Source: Oscillospiraceae bacterium (GTDB lineage Bacteria > Bacillota > Clostridia > Oscillospirales > Acutalibacteraceae). Taken from it: a DNA stretch of 36,987 nt. Position 1 is the stretch's first letter. Each line of letters opens with the position of its first letter. The notes under the pieces were generated by a model. It did not search any database, was not told the DNA's origin, and saw only the letters and a list, made by a program, of their open reading frames with translations. The stretch is taken from NCBI GenBank assembly GCA_029227055.1, contig JAQXZE010000066.1, forward strand, positions 1 to 36,987, read 5' to 3'. This document shows, in pieces, positions 15,709 to 25,015 of this stretch. The translations under genes and the position numbers were made by a program.

Positions 15709-17306
15709 TGAGTGATTTTTTTGAAAAGAAGGACGGATTAGAAGAATCAGAGGCTCCTGCAGAAGAAACAAAAAAATACAAGGATGAATTTGAAGGCTTT
15801 GATACTATCTTTTCGGACCCCACAGAAAAAAGAGCGGCTACAAATAAGAGCGGTAACAAAAAGAGATTGACCGTAGTTTTAGCCTCTGTTTTAGCGGTTT
15901 TAGTTTTAGTATCAGGCACACTTGCAATTATAAAGCTTATCCCAAAAAAAGACCTCGATAATAATTCTTCGGCTTCAAACGAAATTTCTGTTTTAGAGCT
16001 TAATACAGACCTTTTAGAAAAGGTTACGGTTAAAAACGAAAACGGAAAATTCGTATTCACGTCAGAGCGCAAAAAGATAGAAAGCAGTGAAAGTGATAGC
16101 GAAGAATACGAAACTGTGTGGACACTTAGCGGTGTGAAAGCGGAGCTTACCGATACTTATGCAATAAGCGGTACATTTTCGGGTATTTCGAATATTTCGG
16201 CTACAAGAGAAGTGACAGGATTATCCCTCCAAGATTGCGGACTTGATAATCCGCGTTTTGAGGTTAGCGTAGAGTCCGAAAAATACGGTAATTTCTCGGT
16301 GCTTATAGGTAAAGCTTCCTTAGATACAATGGGAACCTACCTAAAGCTTTCCACTAAGGATAACATCTATCTTGTTACAACCGACCTTACCGAAACTCTA
16401 AACTTTACCGCTCTCGATTTAGCAGATGTTACCGATATCGATGTTATTGATGTTGCGGATGAGTATTTAAGCGAAGGCACACTGAAAAAATTTGATAAAT
16501 TAACAGTTTCGGGCAAAAACTTTGCAAAGCCTGTTGTGATAGGTATGAACGAGGATGATTTCATAGCAGATTTCTTGCCCTATCTTGTGAAATCACCAAC
16601 AGAGCGTTTTGCCGATAATCTTACTACAATTTTAAGTGTTTTCACGAGCAGTGTTGCTGCCGACGGCGCATATTCCTATGATGTTTCAGCAAGCGCCCTT
16701 AAGAAATTCGGACTTAATAATCCCGATATGGTAATAAGCATCGAGGTTGCAGGAGAGAGCCTTACCTATAGGTTTGCAAAGGTAGAGGACGGAGTTTATG
16801 CGATGTCATCAACCAACTGCAAGATGATTAAAAAGGTATCGCTTGAGAATGCTGAATTCTTAGAGTTTGCTACCGACGATTTATATTCTACTTGGGTTTT
16901 CTTAAGACCTATTGACGATACAAAGGATATCACCTTTACTCTAGACGGCAAGGACCATAAGTTTGAGCTTACTCATAATCCCGGTGAAGACGCGGAGGAC
17001 ACCTCCGATGATGAGCTGATAGTTTCCTATAAGAGTAAGAAGATAGATACCGAAACCTTCAGGGATTTTTATCAGGAATTTATAAGTCTTAGAGCTAAAG
17101 GCTTTGATACCGAAAAAACAAATCTATCGCCTGAGCTTACAGTTAAGGTAAATTACCTTGAAAAGTACAACAGAAGTGAGATCCTTACCTTTACAAGAGT
17201 ATCTGCTACAAAGTATCAGTACAATCTTGACGGAAAGGCACTTGGAAATATAACTGCTGCAAGCTACAATAAGGTTATAAAAGCATTAAATAAGGTTATA
17301 GGATAA
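15708..17306 (+). CDS. DUF4340 domain protein, membrane anchored
   Basis: The 532-residue protein starts with an acidic cytoplasmic segment of about 55 residues, then a single membrane helix (LTVVLASVLAVLVLVSGTLAIIKLI) and a large extracytoplasmic part. Repeated beta-rich units contain motifs such as WTLSGV, TREVTGLSLQDCGLDNPRFEV-like and KKFGLNNPD, which are typical of DUF4340; two or three copies seem present. The function is unknown, but DUF4340 proteins are encoded next to GldG-type ABC genes in many bacteria, suggesting that they act with the transporter on the outer face of the membrane. It overlaps the GldG-like gene by one base, and a terminator follows 4 nt after the stop. Confidence 0.85.
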   Translation: MSDFFEKKDGLEESEAPAEETKKYKDEFEGFDTIFSDPTEKRAATNKSGNKKRLTVVLASVLAVLVLVSGTLAIIKLIPKKDLDNNSSASNEISVLELNTDLLEKVTVKNENGKFVFTSERKKIESSESDSEEYETVWTLSGVKAELTDTYAISGTFSGISNISATREVTGLSLQDCGLDNPRFEVSVESEKYGNFSVLIGKASLDTMGTYLKLSTKDNIYLVTTDLTETLNFTALDLADVTDIDVIDVADEYLSEGTLKKFDKLTVSGKNFAKPVVIGMNEDDFIADFLPYLVKSPTERFADNLTTILSVFTSSVAADGAYSYDVSASALKKFGLNNPDMVISIEVAGESLTYRFAKVEDGVYAMSSTNCKMIKKVSLENAEFLEFATDDLYSTWVFLRPIDDTKDITFTLDGKDHKFELTHNPGEDAEDTSDDELIVSYKSKKIDTETFRDFYQEFISLRAKGFDTEKTNLSPELTVKVNYLEKYNRSEILTFTRVSATKYQYNLDGKALGNITAASYNKVIKALNKVIG

Positions 17307-17310
17307 ATTA

Positions 17311-17342
17311 AAAAACTCCGATGAATTTCATCGGAGTTTTTT
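17311..17342. terminator. Terminator after the Gld-like operon
   Basis: AAAAACTCCGATGA and TCATCGGAGTTTTTT form a perfect stem with A and T tails on the two sides. It can work for the plus-strand operon and for the converging EamA gene. Confidence 0.93.
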
Positions 17343-17355
17343 GAGTTTATCATTA

Positions 17356-18249
17356 TTATTTTGTTGGCTTTTTGAATTTTATCTCGCAGAGAATTGCAGA
17401 GCCTAAAATAAGAACTGCGCCTATAATTCCGTTTGAGCCTAGCTTTTCGGCAGGTAATATAATGCTCGAAAAAATTATAGCGGAAAGAGGGTCGATATAT
17501 CCCCAAAGGGCAACAGTTTGAACATCTAGAAGCTTTATTGAAGAAAAATAAAGCAGATATGCAAGACCTGTATGTATTATACCCATAATGCTTATAAGCA
17601 AAATGTCTTTAGGCTCAAATGTAACTTCTTTGAAGCTGCCGCTAAAGACGGCGTATGGAATTAGGATTACACCCGAAAACAAAAGCTGAGAAAGGGTTTT
17701 TTCAAAAGATGGTATATGGGAGATTTTTTTGTTTGCTATTATAAGTGCCGCATACAGTACGGCAGCCCCCGTTCCAAAAAGGATACCTCGAGCTTCTGAA
17801 AAGGAGGGCAGACTGCCGCCTAAAAGATTTGAAACAAATGCCATTCCTACCAGCGACACTAAAAGGCAAAATATCTTTTTGGCGTCAAGCCGCTCTTTAA
17901 GAAGAAAGGGGGCGGCTATCAAAACAAAGACAGGGGCTAAATAGTAGCAGAGGGTAGCAACGGCTACCGAAGTGTATTTATAGCTTTCAAAAAGCAAAAT
18001 CCAATTAATACCTAAAAATCCGCCCGATAATAAAAGAATTAAAAGGTCTCGCCGCTTTATCTTAAAAGAAAGCTTTTTATCGGTTATAAGCTTTACGGCG
18101 GCTAAAAATGCGGCGCCGATAAAGCCTCTTGATATGGCAACTATGTCGGACGGCAGACTTGTGAATTTTGCAAAAATTCCGATACTGCCGAAAATCAGCA
18201 TAGAGCCGAGAAGCATAAATTTTGAAGCTGTTACAGTCCCGTTTTTCAT
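17356..18249 (-). CDS. EamA/DMT-superfamily transporter
   Basis: The 297-residue protein has ten hydrophobic helices in two EamA repeats, the usual layout of drug/metabolite transporters. The first repeat begins SKFMLLGSMLIFGSIGIFAK and the second IPSFEKTLSQLLFSGVILIP. Conserved features include FLGINWILLFESYKYTSVAVATLCYYLAPV in the first half and ALWGYIDPLSAIIFSSIILPAEKL near the end (each helix named here by pattern only). It probably exports or imports a small metabolite or amino acid; substrate cannot be read. It has its own promoter on the minus strand and converges on the Gld-like operon. Confidence 0.88.
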   Translation of the reverse strand: MKNGTVTASKFMLLGSMLIFGSIGIFAKFTSLPSDIVAISRGFIGAAFLAAVKLITDKKLSFKIKRRDLLILLLSGGFLGINWILLFESYKYTSVAVATLCYYLAPVFVLIAAPFLLKERLDAKKIFCLLVSLVGMAFVSNLLGGSLPSFSEARGILFGTGAAVLYAALIIANKKISHIPSFEKTLSQLLFSGVILIPYAVFSGSFKEVTFEPKDILLISIMGIIHTGLAYLLYFSSIKLLDVQTVALWGYIDPLSAIIFSSIILPAEKLGSNGIIGAVLILGSAILCEIKFKKPTK

Positions 18250-18282
18250 ATATTTATCCTTAAAATAAAATTTATTGCATTT

Positions 18283-18311
18283 AATATAGCACTTTCAATG
18301 ACTTTTTTCAA
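18283..18311 (-). promoter_or_regulatory. Promoter for the EamA transporter
   Basis: Minus-strand TTGAAA (plus 18306-18311) and TATATT (plus 18283-18288) are separated by 17 bp. The start point would be about 27 nt before ATG 18249. Confidence 0.6.
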
Positions 18312-18360
18312 TCTATTTTTGAACAGCAGGTTAAATTTGCCTTGTTAATATAAATAAATC

Positions 18361-18389
18361 TTGTCTCAAAGCCTGTTAAATGGTATAAT
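18361..18389 (+). promoter_or_regulatory. Promoter for the ymdB-to-recG operon
   Basis: TTGTCT (18361-18366) and TATAAT (18384-18389) have a 17-bp spacer. Start near 18396, giving a leader of about 24 nt to ATG 18420. Confidence 0.7.
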
Positions 18390-18419
18390 ATAAACACAGT
18401 AATTAAAATGGAGGATTTT

Positions 18420-19202
18420 ATGCGTACTCTTGCTATCGGTGATGTTTGCGGCAGTATCGGCTGCGCGGCGCTTTTAAAGTTTTTGCCGCTTCTTAAAAAA
18501 GAGAAAAATATAGATTTTGTAATAGTAAACGGCGAAAATTCTGCCGACGGCAACGGCATTACTCCCGATAGTGCGGAAAGTATTTTCTGCGCGGGTGCAG
18601 ATGTTATTACAGGTGGAAACCACACAATGCACAGAAGAGAAATTCATACCGCTCTTGACGAAAATCCTTATCTTTTAAGACCCGATAATCTTCCCGTTAA
18701 TTACGGAAAGGGCTACTGCTTTGTGGATTTAGGAAGAACCACTGCGGCGGTTATAAACCTTTCAGGTCAGATTTATCTTGAAAATCAAAAGGCCGAAAAC
18801 CCATTTTTAAGAGCGGACGAGCTTTTAGAAAAAGCCAAAGCGGACGGCGCTGTTCATATATTTGTAGATTTTCACGCCGAGGCTACCAGCGAAAAAAGAG
18901 CGCTCGGTATTTATCTTGATGGAAAAATTACGGGCTTTTTCGGAACCCATACCCATGTGCAAACCTCCGATTTGCAAATTCTGCCGAAAAGCACAGGCTA
19001 TATAACTGACCTTGGAATGACAGGAACTATAGACTCGGTTTTAGGGGTTGAAAGCTCTATTATAATTGATAGACTTAGAAACGGAAAAACCGATAAATTC
19101 CGCTTATCAGAGGGCATATGTATGATAAACGGCTGTATTTTTGAGTCGGATAAAGACGGAAAAGTTATTAAAACAGAGCAAATTTATATCAGGGAGGAAT
19201 AA
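18420..19202 (+). CDS. ymdB: YmdB-family metallophosphoesterase
   Basis: The 260-residue protein matches the YmdB (TIGR00282) phosphodiesterases. Metal-site motifs are GDVCG at residues 7-11, NGENSADGNGIT near 37, GGNHTMHRREI near 64, FHAEATSEK near 148 and GTHTHVQTSD near 175. YmdB hydrolyses 2',3'- and 3',5'-cyclic nucleotides and, in Bacillus subtilis, affects the switch between motility and biofilm; the role here is inference. I chose ATG 18420 because GGAGG at 18410-18414 lies 5 nt upstream; the ATG at 18408 overlaps that ribosome site. It heads the operon with the solute-binding lipoprotein 2 nt behind its stop. Confidence 0.9.
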   Translation: MRTLAIGDVCGSIGCAALLKFLPLLKKEKNIDFVIVNGENSADGNGITPDSAESIFCAGADVITGGNHTMHRREIHTALDENPYLLRPDNLPVNYGKGYCFVDLGRTTAAVINLSGQIYLENQKAENPFLRADELLEKAKADGAVHIFVDFHAEATSEKRALGIYLDGKITGFFGTHTHVQTSDLQILPKSTGYITDLGMTGTIDSVLGVESSIIIDRLRNGKTDKFRLSEGICMINGCIFESDKDGKVIKTEQIYIREE

Positions 19203-19204
19203 AG

Positions 19205-20782
19205 GTGAAAAGAGCAATATCCTTAATACTCGTATTGCTTATATTCCTTATGGGAACTGCCTGCGGCAAAAATGATGAGACCTCATCTTCAAAAAAGCCG
19301 TCAGAGGTAACGCAGTCAAATAAGGGCGGAAATTTTAATCTCCTTTATAGTTCGTCGGATAGCTTTAACCCTTATAAAGCAGAAAGCGACCTTAACCGCA
19401 ATCTCTCTCTTCTTGTTTTCGACCCACTTGTAAAGCTTGATAACAATTTTGAAGTGAATTATATATTGGCAGAAAAAATTACACTTAAGGGCAAAAAATG
19501 CACAGTAACCCTTAAAGATGTCAAATTTTCTGACGGCACAACCCTTACTGCCGATGATGTTGTCTATTCGTATAATCTTGCTAAAAGCACTAAAACCAAG
19601 TATCTTTATCAGCTTTACGAGGTAAAATCGATAAAGGCTGAAAATGATAAAACGGTAGTCTTCAATTTATCAAGAAGAGACATATATTTTGAAAAGCTTT
19701 TAACCTTTCCCATAATAAAGGCAAAAAGCGATAAAAAGACCGATGTTGATGGCAGAGTGCTCTGTCCTATAGGAACAGGCAGATATACTGTAAATGAAGA
19801 AAAGGAAGAACTTAATGTAAACAAAAAACATTTTGGTATATTGCCCGAGCTTGAGAAAATAACCCTCATAAACGCTCCCGACCCTGCCGCTGTTTCCCAT
19901 TATGTTGAAATAGGCACGGCTGATATGTATTATACCGATATATCAAACGGCAGTATTGTTCGTATGAGCGGTAAAAAGCAGGATGTAAATCTTCTAAATT
20001 TCGTATATCTCGGAATGAATGAGAGCTACGGTCAGCTATCAATAAAGGAACTTAGATATGCTATATCCTCAGCTATTAACAGAACGGCGCTCTGCAAGGA
20101 TGCATACCACAATAACGCTCTTGCCGCAACGGGATTTTTCAGCCCTGTTATTAAGGATATAGCGTCGGTGCAAAATCTTGAGAGTGTTGCCAATACTCAA
20201 ATTAGTATTGAAAATTTGGAAAGAATAGGGTATAATAGGTTAGATAGTGATAACTATCGGATTAATTCCTCAGGCAATAGAATAAGGCTTACCTTGCTTG
20301 TAAATAAAGAAAACGAGTCAAGAGTGGCTGCTGCAAACCTTATTGCCGAGCAGCTTCGTGCAGTAGGAATACAGATAACCGTTTTAAAGAGAAGCTATTC
20401 TCAGTATGTGAGCGCACTCAAGTCAAAAGAATTTCAGCTTTATATCGGCGAGATTGAAACACTTGCTAATATGGATTTGTATGAGCTTACAGTATACGGC
20501 GGAAGAGCCGCCTTTGGTATTAAAAAGGATGCCGAAAAAGAGGATAAAAGCTCTGATAAGACAGATGAAAAAACCGCTACTGTAAAAAGCGTTATAGAGG
20601 GCTTTTATTCGGGGAAGAATACAATTGCCGATGTTGCAACACGTCTTCAAACCGAAATGCCTGTAATTCCGCTTTGCTACAGAAAGGGTTTACTGTTTTA
20701 CAGTGATAAGATTTCAAATGTTAAAGAGGTATCCGCTTCAGACATTTATTTCTCTTTCAGCGAATACATTATTAAAAAATAA
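19205..20782 (+). CDS. Family 5 extracellular solute-binding lipoprotein
   Basis: The 525-residue protein has a lipoprotein signal (MKRAISLILVLLIFLMGTAC) with the acylated Cys at residue 21; the -3 position of the lipobox is Gly, which is unusual. The mature part matches the peptide/nickel-binding SBP family 5: early FNPYKAESDLNRNL, LLVFDPLVKLD, LADDVVYSY-type motif (LTADDVVYSYNLAK) and later LRYAISSAINR. Family members bring oligopeptides or other ligands to Opp/Dpp permeases. No permease or ATPase gene is adjacent, so it either serves a distant transporter or has a sensing role. The start is GTG 19205 with AGGGAGG at 19191-19197. It sits between ymdB and yloU. Confidence 0.9.
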   Translation: MKRAISLILVLLIFLMGTACGKNDETSSSKKPSEVTQSNKGGNFNLLYSSSDSFNPYKAESDLNRNLSLLVFDPLVKLDNNFEVNYILAEKITLKGKKCTVTLKDVKFSDGTTLTADDVVYSYNLAKSTKTKYLYQLYEVKSIKAENDKTVVFNLSRRDIYFEKLLTFPIIKAKSDKKTDVDGRVLCPIGTGRYTVNEEKEELNVNKKHFGILPELEKITLINAPDPAAVSHYVEIGTADMYYTDISNGSIVRMSGKKQDVNLLNFVYLGMNESYGQLSIKELRYAISSAINRTALCKDAYHNNALAATGFFSPVIKDIASVQNLESVANTQISIENLERIGYNRLDSDNYRINSSGNRIRLTLLVNKENESRVAAANLIAEQLRAVGIQITVLKRSYSQYVSALKSKEFQLYIGEIETLANMDLYELTVYGGRAAFGIKKDAEKEDKSSDKTDEKTATVKSVIEGFYSGKNTIADVATRLQTEMPVIPLCYRKGLLFYSDKISNVKEVSASDIYFSFSEYIIKK

Positions 20783-20799
20783 TTCGGGAGGATTTTAAT

Positions 20800-21150
20800 A
20801 TGATAACTTATGAAACCAGAATAGGTACCATTGAGATTTCCGAAGCTTATTTATCAAAGCTTATAGGTCACGAGGTTACTTCCTGTTTTGGAGTTGTAGG
20901 TATGGTGCCGAGCAGCTCAAAACAAAAGATATTCAAGCTTATTTCCAAGGAAGAAGCAATTGATACAGGCATCGCTATCAGAAAAGACGGTGAGGGTATT
21001 AATGTTGAACTTCATATTGTAGTAACCTACGGTATGAATATAAATGCTATTGCCGTGAGCATTACCGAAAAGGTACAGTATGTAGTAAAAGAGGCAACAG
21101 GCATTACCGTTAACAGAGTTATCGTCAAGGTTGACGGAATTAAGGAATAG
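20800..21150 (+). CDS. yloU: Asp23/Gls24 family envelope protein (YloU-like)
   Basis: The 116-residue protein is a complete Asp23/Gls24 domain. Typical features are the N-terminal GTIEISEAYLSKLIGHEVTS-like helix, the GVVGM turn, and the amphipathic IVVTYGMNINAIAVSITEKV segment before the final VNRVIVKVDGI strand. Such proteins are membrane-linked cell-envelope homeostasis factors in Gram-positive bacteria. Its short length and its place directly before a DAK2/YloV gene and recG match the B. subtilis yloU-yloV-recG order. The ribosome site is CGGGAGGA. Its TAG stop forms part of the ribosome site of yloV. Confidence 0.92.
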   Translation: MITYETRIGTIEISEAYLSKLIGHEVTSCFGVVGMVPSSSKQKIFKLISKEEAIDTGIAIRKDGEGINVELHIVVTYGMNINAIAVSITEKVQYVVKEATGITVNRVIVKVDGIKE

Positions 21151-21162
21151 GAGTGTTTATAT

Positions 21163-22839
21163 TTGTTTAAGGGAGATATTTTGCGTGATGCCGTAATTTC
21201 GGCAGCCAATAATCTTTATAATAACCGTAAGCGTGTAGACGATTTGAATGTATTTCCTGTTCCGGACGGTGATACAGGTACAAATATGTCTATGACACTT
21301 GCAAATTCTGTAAGAGAGCTTGAAAAGCTATCCTCTGCTACTGCAGGTAAGGTAGCCGCTGTTAATGCTTCGGCTCTTTTAAGAGGGGCTAGAGGAAATT
21401 CGGGCGTTATTACCTCTTTGCTTTTCAGAGGCTTTGCAAAGGGTATCGGTGACGAGGAATTTGTTACAGCTGAAAATTTAAGCGCTGCTTTTACTCTTGG
21501 TGTAGAGGCGGCTTATAAGGCAGTTATGAAGCCTACTGAGGGCACAATTTTAACAGTTGCCAGAGTAGCTAGTGAATATGCAGTAAAGGCTAAAGACGAG
21601 GGCAAGGACGCTCTAGGCGTTTTTGAAGCGGCTCTTGAGGGCGCTAAAGAGGCATTGGCTTCTACTCCCGAGCTTTTACCTGTTCTTAAAAAGGCAGGCG
21701 TTGTGGACGCAGGCGGTCAGGGCTTTGTTGTTATCCTTGAGGGTATGCTTTCTGTATTGAGAGACGGCATAATTATTAAGAGCGAAGCTGTAGTAGACGA
21801 TGGCGAAGAAGAGGAAAACGGTGCTCGCAATGCAGCAGGTGAATTTGAGGGTGAAATCACCTTTACCTACTGTACAGAGTTTATTGTAAACCGCAATCCC
21901 GAATGTGAAAAAGAGCCTAATGAGCTTCGTCTTTTCCTTGAAACAATAGGCGACTGCGTAGTTGTTGTTGACGATGAAGAAATTATTAAGGTTCATGTTC
22001 ATACCGACCACCCCGGTAATGCTATTGAAAATGCACTTACCTTCGGTCAGCTTGTACACCTTAAGATTGAAAATATGCGTGACCAGCACGAAAGAGCAAA
22101 GCACGACGCTGAGGTTTCCCGTAAAAAGCCTGCTAAGAGTGCAGATTTAACCGAAACCTTTACCCCTGCAGAGCCTGTAAATCCCGTAGGCTTTGTATCG
22201 GTTTGCGCAGGTGACGGAATTGCAAACCTCTTTAAAGACCTTAATGTTGATACAATAGTAAGCGGCGGTCAGACGATGAACCCAAGCACTGATAGCATCT
22301 TAAAGGCTATTGAGGCTACTCCCGCTGAAACTGTTTATGTTTTACCGAATAACAAGAATATCATTATGGCGGCAGAACAGGCAATACCGATAAGCACCCG
22401 TAAGGTTATAGTTCTTCACACAAGAACAATTCCTCAGGGTATATCGGCAATGCTAGCCTTTGACCCTGACCTTGATACCGAAGCTAACGCAATTGAAATG
22501 CAGAAGGCAGCAGAAAGGGTTGCAACAGGTCAGATTACATTTGCTGCAAGAGATTCCGATTATGACGGACACAAGATCAAAAAAGGCGAGCTTTTAGCCC
22601 TTAATAACGGCAAGGTTTCCTTTGTTGATACCGACCTTGATAAGACCGTTCTTCGTCTTACAAAGCAGCTCATAAATAAAAACAGTGAGTTCTTAACTGT
22701 AATTTACGGCGAGGATATAACCGACGAAAAGGCAGCGTCTATTGAAAGTCAGTTAAACGAAAAATTCGGCGATAAGGTAGAGATTACCTTTATCAGCGGC
22801 GGTCAGCCTATTTATTATTTCATCCTCTCGGTAGAGTAA
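21163..22839 (+). CDS. yloV: DAK2 domain protein, YloV/FakA-like
   Basis: The 558-residue protein matches YloV/FakA, the ATP-binding kinase subunit for fatty-acid phosphorylation with FakB partners. Residues 1-200 form the DAK2/DhaL domain with VFPVPDGDTGTNMSMTL (metal and ATP site) near residue 30, GARGNSGVI near 86 and GVVDAGGQGFVVI near 180. A middle domain contains the CTEFIVN and HVHTDHPGNA pattern with candidate metal-binding His and Asp, and a C-terminal EDD/DegV-like domain ends the protein. The start is TTG 21163, with AGGAG at 21149-21153; no better start is visible and DAK2 conservation begins immediately. No fakB gene is adjacent. Confidence 0.92.
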   Translation: MFKGDILRDAVISAANNLYNNRKRVDDLNVFPVPDGDTGTNMSMTLANSVRELEKLSSATAGKVAAVNASALLRGARGNSGVITSLLFRGFAKGIGDEEFVTAENLSAAFTLGVEAAYKAVMKPTEGTILTVARVASEYAVKAKDEGKDALGVFEAALEGAKEALASTPELLPVLKKAGVVDAGGQGFVVILEGMLSVLRDGIIIKSEAVVDDGEEEENGARNAAGEFEGEITFTYCTEFIVNRNPECEKEPNELRLFLETIGDCVVVVDDEEIIKVHVHTDHPGNAIENALTFGQLVHLKIENMRDQHERAKHDAEVSRKKPAKSADLTETFTPAEPVNPVGFVSVCAGDGIANLFKDLNVDTIVSGGQTMNPSTDSILKAIEATPAETVYVLPNNKNIIMAAEQAIPISTRKVIVLHTRTIPQGISAMLAFDPDLDTEANAIEMQKAAERVATGQITFAARDSDYDGHKIKKGELLALNNGKVSFVDTDLDKTVLRLTKQLINKNSEFLTVIYGEDITDEKAASIESQLNEKFGDKVEITFISGGQPIYYFILSVE

Positions 22840-22862
22840 AAAAGTCAAACGGAGTGCCGTTT

Positions 22863-24887
22863 ATGATTTCTTTTGATACTGATATTAAATATTTAAAAGG
22901 CGTAGGCGAAAAAAGAGCCGAACTCTTTAGAAAGCTGGGCATCGATACCATCGGTGCCCTTTTGCGTTTTTACCCGAGAGGCTATGAGGACTGGGGAAAT
23001 ATAGTTACTGCCTATGATGCTCCAATGGAGCAGATTGTCTGCATAAAGGCGAGGATTGTAAGTGATATAAACGAAAAAAAGGTTCGTCAAAATATGACGG
23101 TTTACCGATTTTCCGCTGCCGATAAAAGCGGAGAGTTTAGCGTTGTTTTGTTTAACAATAAATATTTAGCGAACAGACTTCACAAAGGCAGTGAGTATCT
23201 ATTTTACGGAAAGCTTGGCGGCGGTGTGTGGTCGAGGGAGATGTCTTCCCCCGAGATATCAGAGGTTAGCACTGCAGGAATAAGACCTATTTACAAGGCG
23301 GTGCACGGGCTGCCCTCTAAAACAACCGAGCGTATTATGAAAAATGCTCTGGCGGCTAATATTCCCGAGGACCCAATCCCTAGTAAAATAAGGGAGAAAT
23401 ACCGCCTTTGCGAGCTTAGATTTGCAATAGAAAATATTCATTTTCCAAGGGATAAGGAGGCACTTATCAGAGCTCGAAAAAGACTTGTTTTTGAAGAGCT
23501 TTTTATACTTCAGACAGGTCTTGCTCTTTTGAAAACCTCAAAGAATAAAAAGACAGATTATGTTATAAAGAATAACTGCTTTGATGAATTCAAAGGCTTT
23601 TTGCCGTATAGTCTTACCTCGGCGCAGATAAAGGCGGTCGAGGATTGCCTTTCAGATATGATGTCGGGCAGACTTATGAACCGACTAGTCGAAGGTGATG
23701 TAGGCAGCGGGAAAACCGCCGTTGCGGCGGCGCTTTGCTATATTACCGCTAGAAACGGATATCAGGCAGCCCTTATGGCACCAACCGAAATATTGGCGGT
23801 GCAGCATTATAAAAACCTTTCAGCTCTTTTAGAGCAAAAGGGAATTTCTTGCGTTTTGCTTACAGGCTCAATGTCTAAAAAAGCGCGACTTGAGGCGCTT
23901 TTCTCGATAGTCAGCGGAGAGGCGTCTGTAATTATCGGCACCCACGCGATAATTTCCGAGAGTGTTGAATTTAAAAATTTAGGTCTTGTTGTAACCGACG
24001 AACAGCACCGCTTTGGTGTAGCCCAGAGGGAGCGCCTCGCTGAAAAATCCTCGTCTCCGCACATTCTTGTTATGTCGGCGACACCTATTCCTCAAACACT
24101 TTCTCATGTAATATACGGGGATTTAGATATAAGCATTATAGACGAGTATCCAAAGGGCAGACAAAAAATAGAAAGCTTTTGTATTAATGGCTCTATTAGA
24201 AAAAGAGCATATAATTATATAAAGAAGCATCTCGATGAGGGCAGACAGGGGTATATCGTTTGTCCTTTGGTAGAGGAAAACGAAGAAACAAAGCTTATAT
24301 CTGCCGAAGAGTATTATAAAAAAATAACGGCACCTAACGGATTTTTTAAGGATTATAAGGTAGGTCTTTTGCACGGCAGAATGAAAGCAAAAGAAAAGGA
24401 TGCCGTTATGAAGAGCTTTGCCGACGGCGAAATCAAGCTTTTGGTCTGCACAACTGTGGTTGAAGTCGGAATAGATGTGCCGAATGCGGCAATTATGGTT
24501 ATAGAAAATGCCGAGCGTTTTGGCCTTTCACAGCTTCATCAGCTAAGGGGCAGAATAGGCAGAGGAAAGCACCAATCAAGCTGTATTTTCATTACCGACT
24601 CTACAGAGCCGCATACTCTAAAGCGCCTTGATGTAATAAAGAATAATAGTGACGGCTTTAAGATTGCAAATGAGGATTTAAAGCTTAGAGGCCCAGGAGA
24701 TTTTCTCGGCAACCGCCAACACGGACTTCCTCGTTTTAATATTGCCGACATTTTCTCAGACTTTGAAACACTTAAAACGGCAGGGGTTGCGGCAAAGGAA
24801 TTAATTGAAGAGGATAGAAGTCTTGCTTTACCCGAAAACGCCCTTTTGAAAGAGGAAATTTCAAGGCTTTATAAGCGCCTTTTCTAA
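22863..24887 (+). CDS. recG: ATP-dependent DNA helicase RecG
   Basis: The 674-residue protein has the full RecG layout: N-terminal wedge/OB domain with YLKGVGEKRAELFRKLGI at the start and FNNKYLANRL in the OB fold, then an SF2 helicase core. Walker A is GDVGSGKTAVA near residue 279, motif Ia APTEILAVQHY, motif II DEQHRFGV near 379, motif III MSATPIPQTL, motif V TTVVEVGIDVPNA and motif VI QLRGRIGRGKHQS. The C-terminal RecG domain contains LRGPGDFLGNRQHG. RecG remodels stalled forks and Holliday junctions. I chose ATG 22863, 8 nt after ACGGAG; the GTG at 22854 overlaps that site. It closes the ymdB operon; I see no clear terminator after it. Confidence 0.97.
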   Translation: MISFDTDIKYLKGVGEKRAELFRKLGIDTIGALLRFYPRGYEDWGNIVTAYDAPMEQIVCIKARIVSDINEKKVRQNMTVYRFSAADKSGEFSVVLFNNKYLANRLHKGSEYLFYGKLGGGVWSREMSSPEISEVSTAGIRPIYKAVHGLPSKTTERIMKNALAANIPEDPIPSKIREKYRLCELRFAIENIHFPRDKEALIRARKRLVFEELFILQTGLALLKTSKNKKTDYVIKNNCFDEFKGFLPYSLTSAQIKAVEDCLSDMMSGRLMNRLVEGDVGSGKTAVAAALCYITARNGYQAALMAPTEILAVQHYKNLSALLEQKGISCVLLTGSMSKKARLEALFSIVSGEASVIIGTHAIISESVEFKNLGLVVTDEQHRFGVAQRERLAEKSSSPHILVMSATPIPQTLSHVIYGDLDISIIDEYPKGRQKIESFCINGSIRKRAYNYIKKHLDEGRQGYIVCPLVEENEETKLISAEEYYKKITAPNGFFKDYKVGLLHGRMKAKEKDAVMKSFADGEIKLLVCTTVVEVGIDVPNAAIMVIENAERFGLSQLHQLRGRIGRGKHQSSCIFITDSTEPHTLKRLDVIKNNSDGFKIANEDLKLRGPGDFLGNRQHGLPRFNIADIFSDFETLKTAGVAAKELIEEDRSLALPENALLKEEISRLYKRLF

Positions 24888-24934
24888 AGAACGCATAATC
24901 TGACAAATTTTTTCAATTTAATAGTGTATTTTAC

Positions 24935-24963
24935 TTGAAAAAACGGGGTCAATATATTATAAT
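24935..24963 (+). promoter_or_regulatory. Promoter for the subgroup Ic aminotransferase gene
   Basis: TTGAAA (24935-24940) and TATAAT (24958-24963) have a 17-bp spacer, in the 128-nt gap after recG. The predicted start is about 46 nt before ATG 25016. Confidence 0.7.
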
Positions 24964-25015
24964 ACATTTCATATATGATATTTTATTTATACATTTTTGA
25001 ACGGAGTTTTTACAG

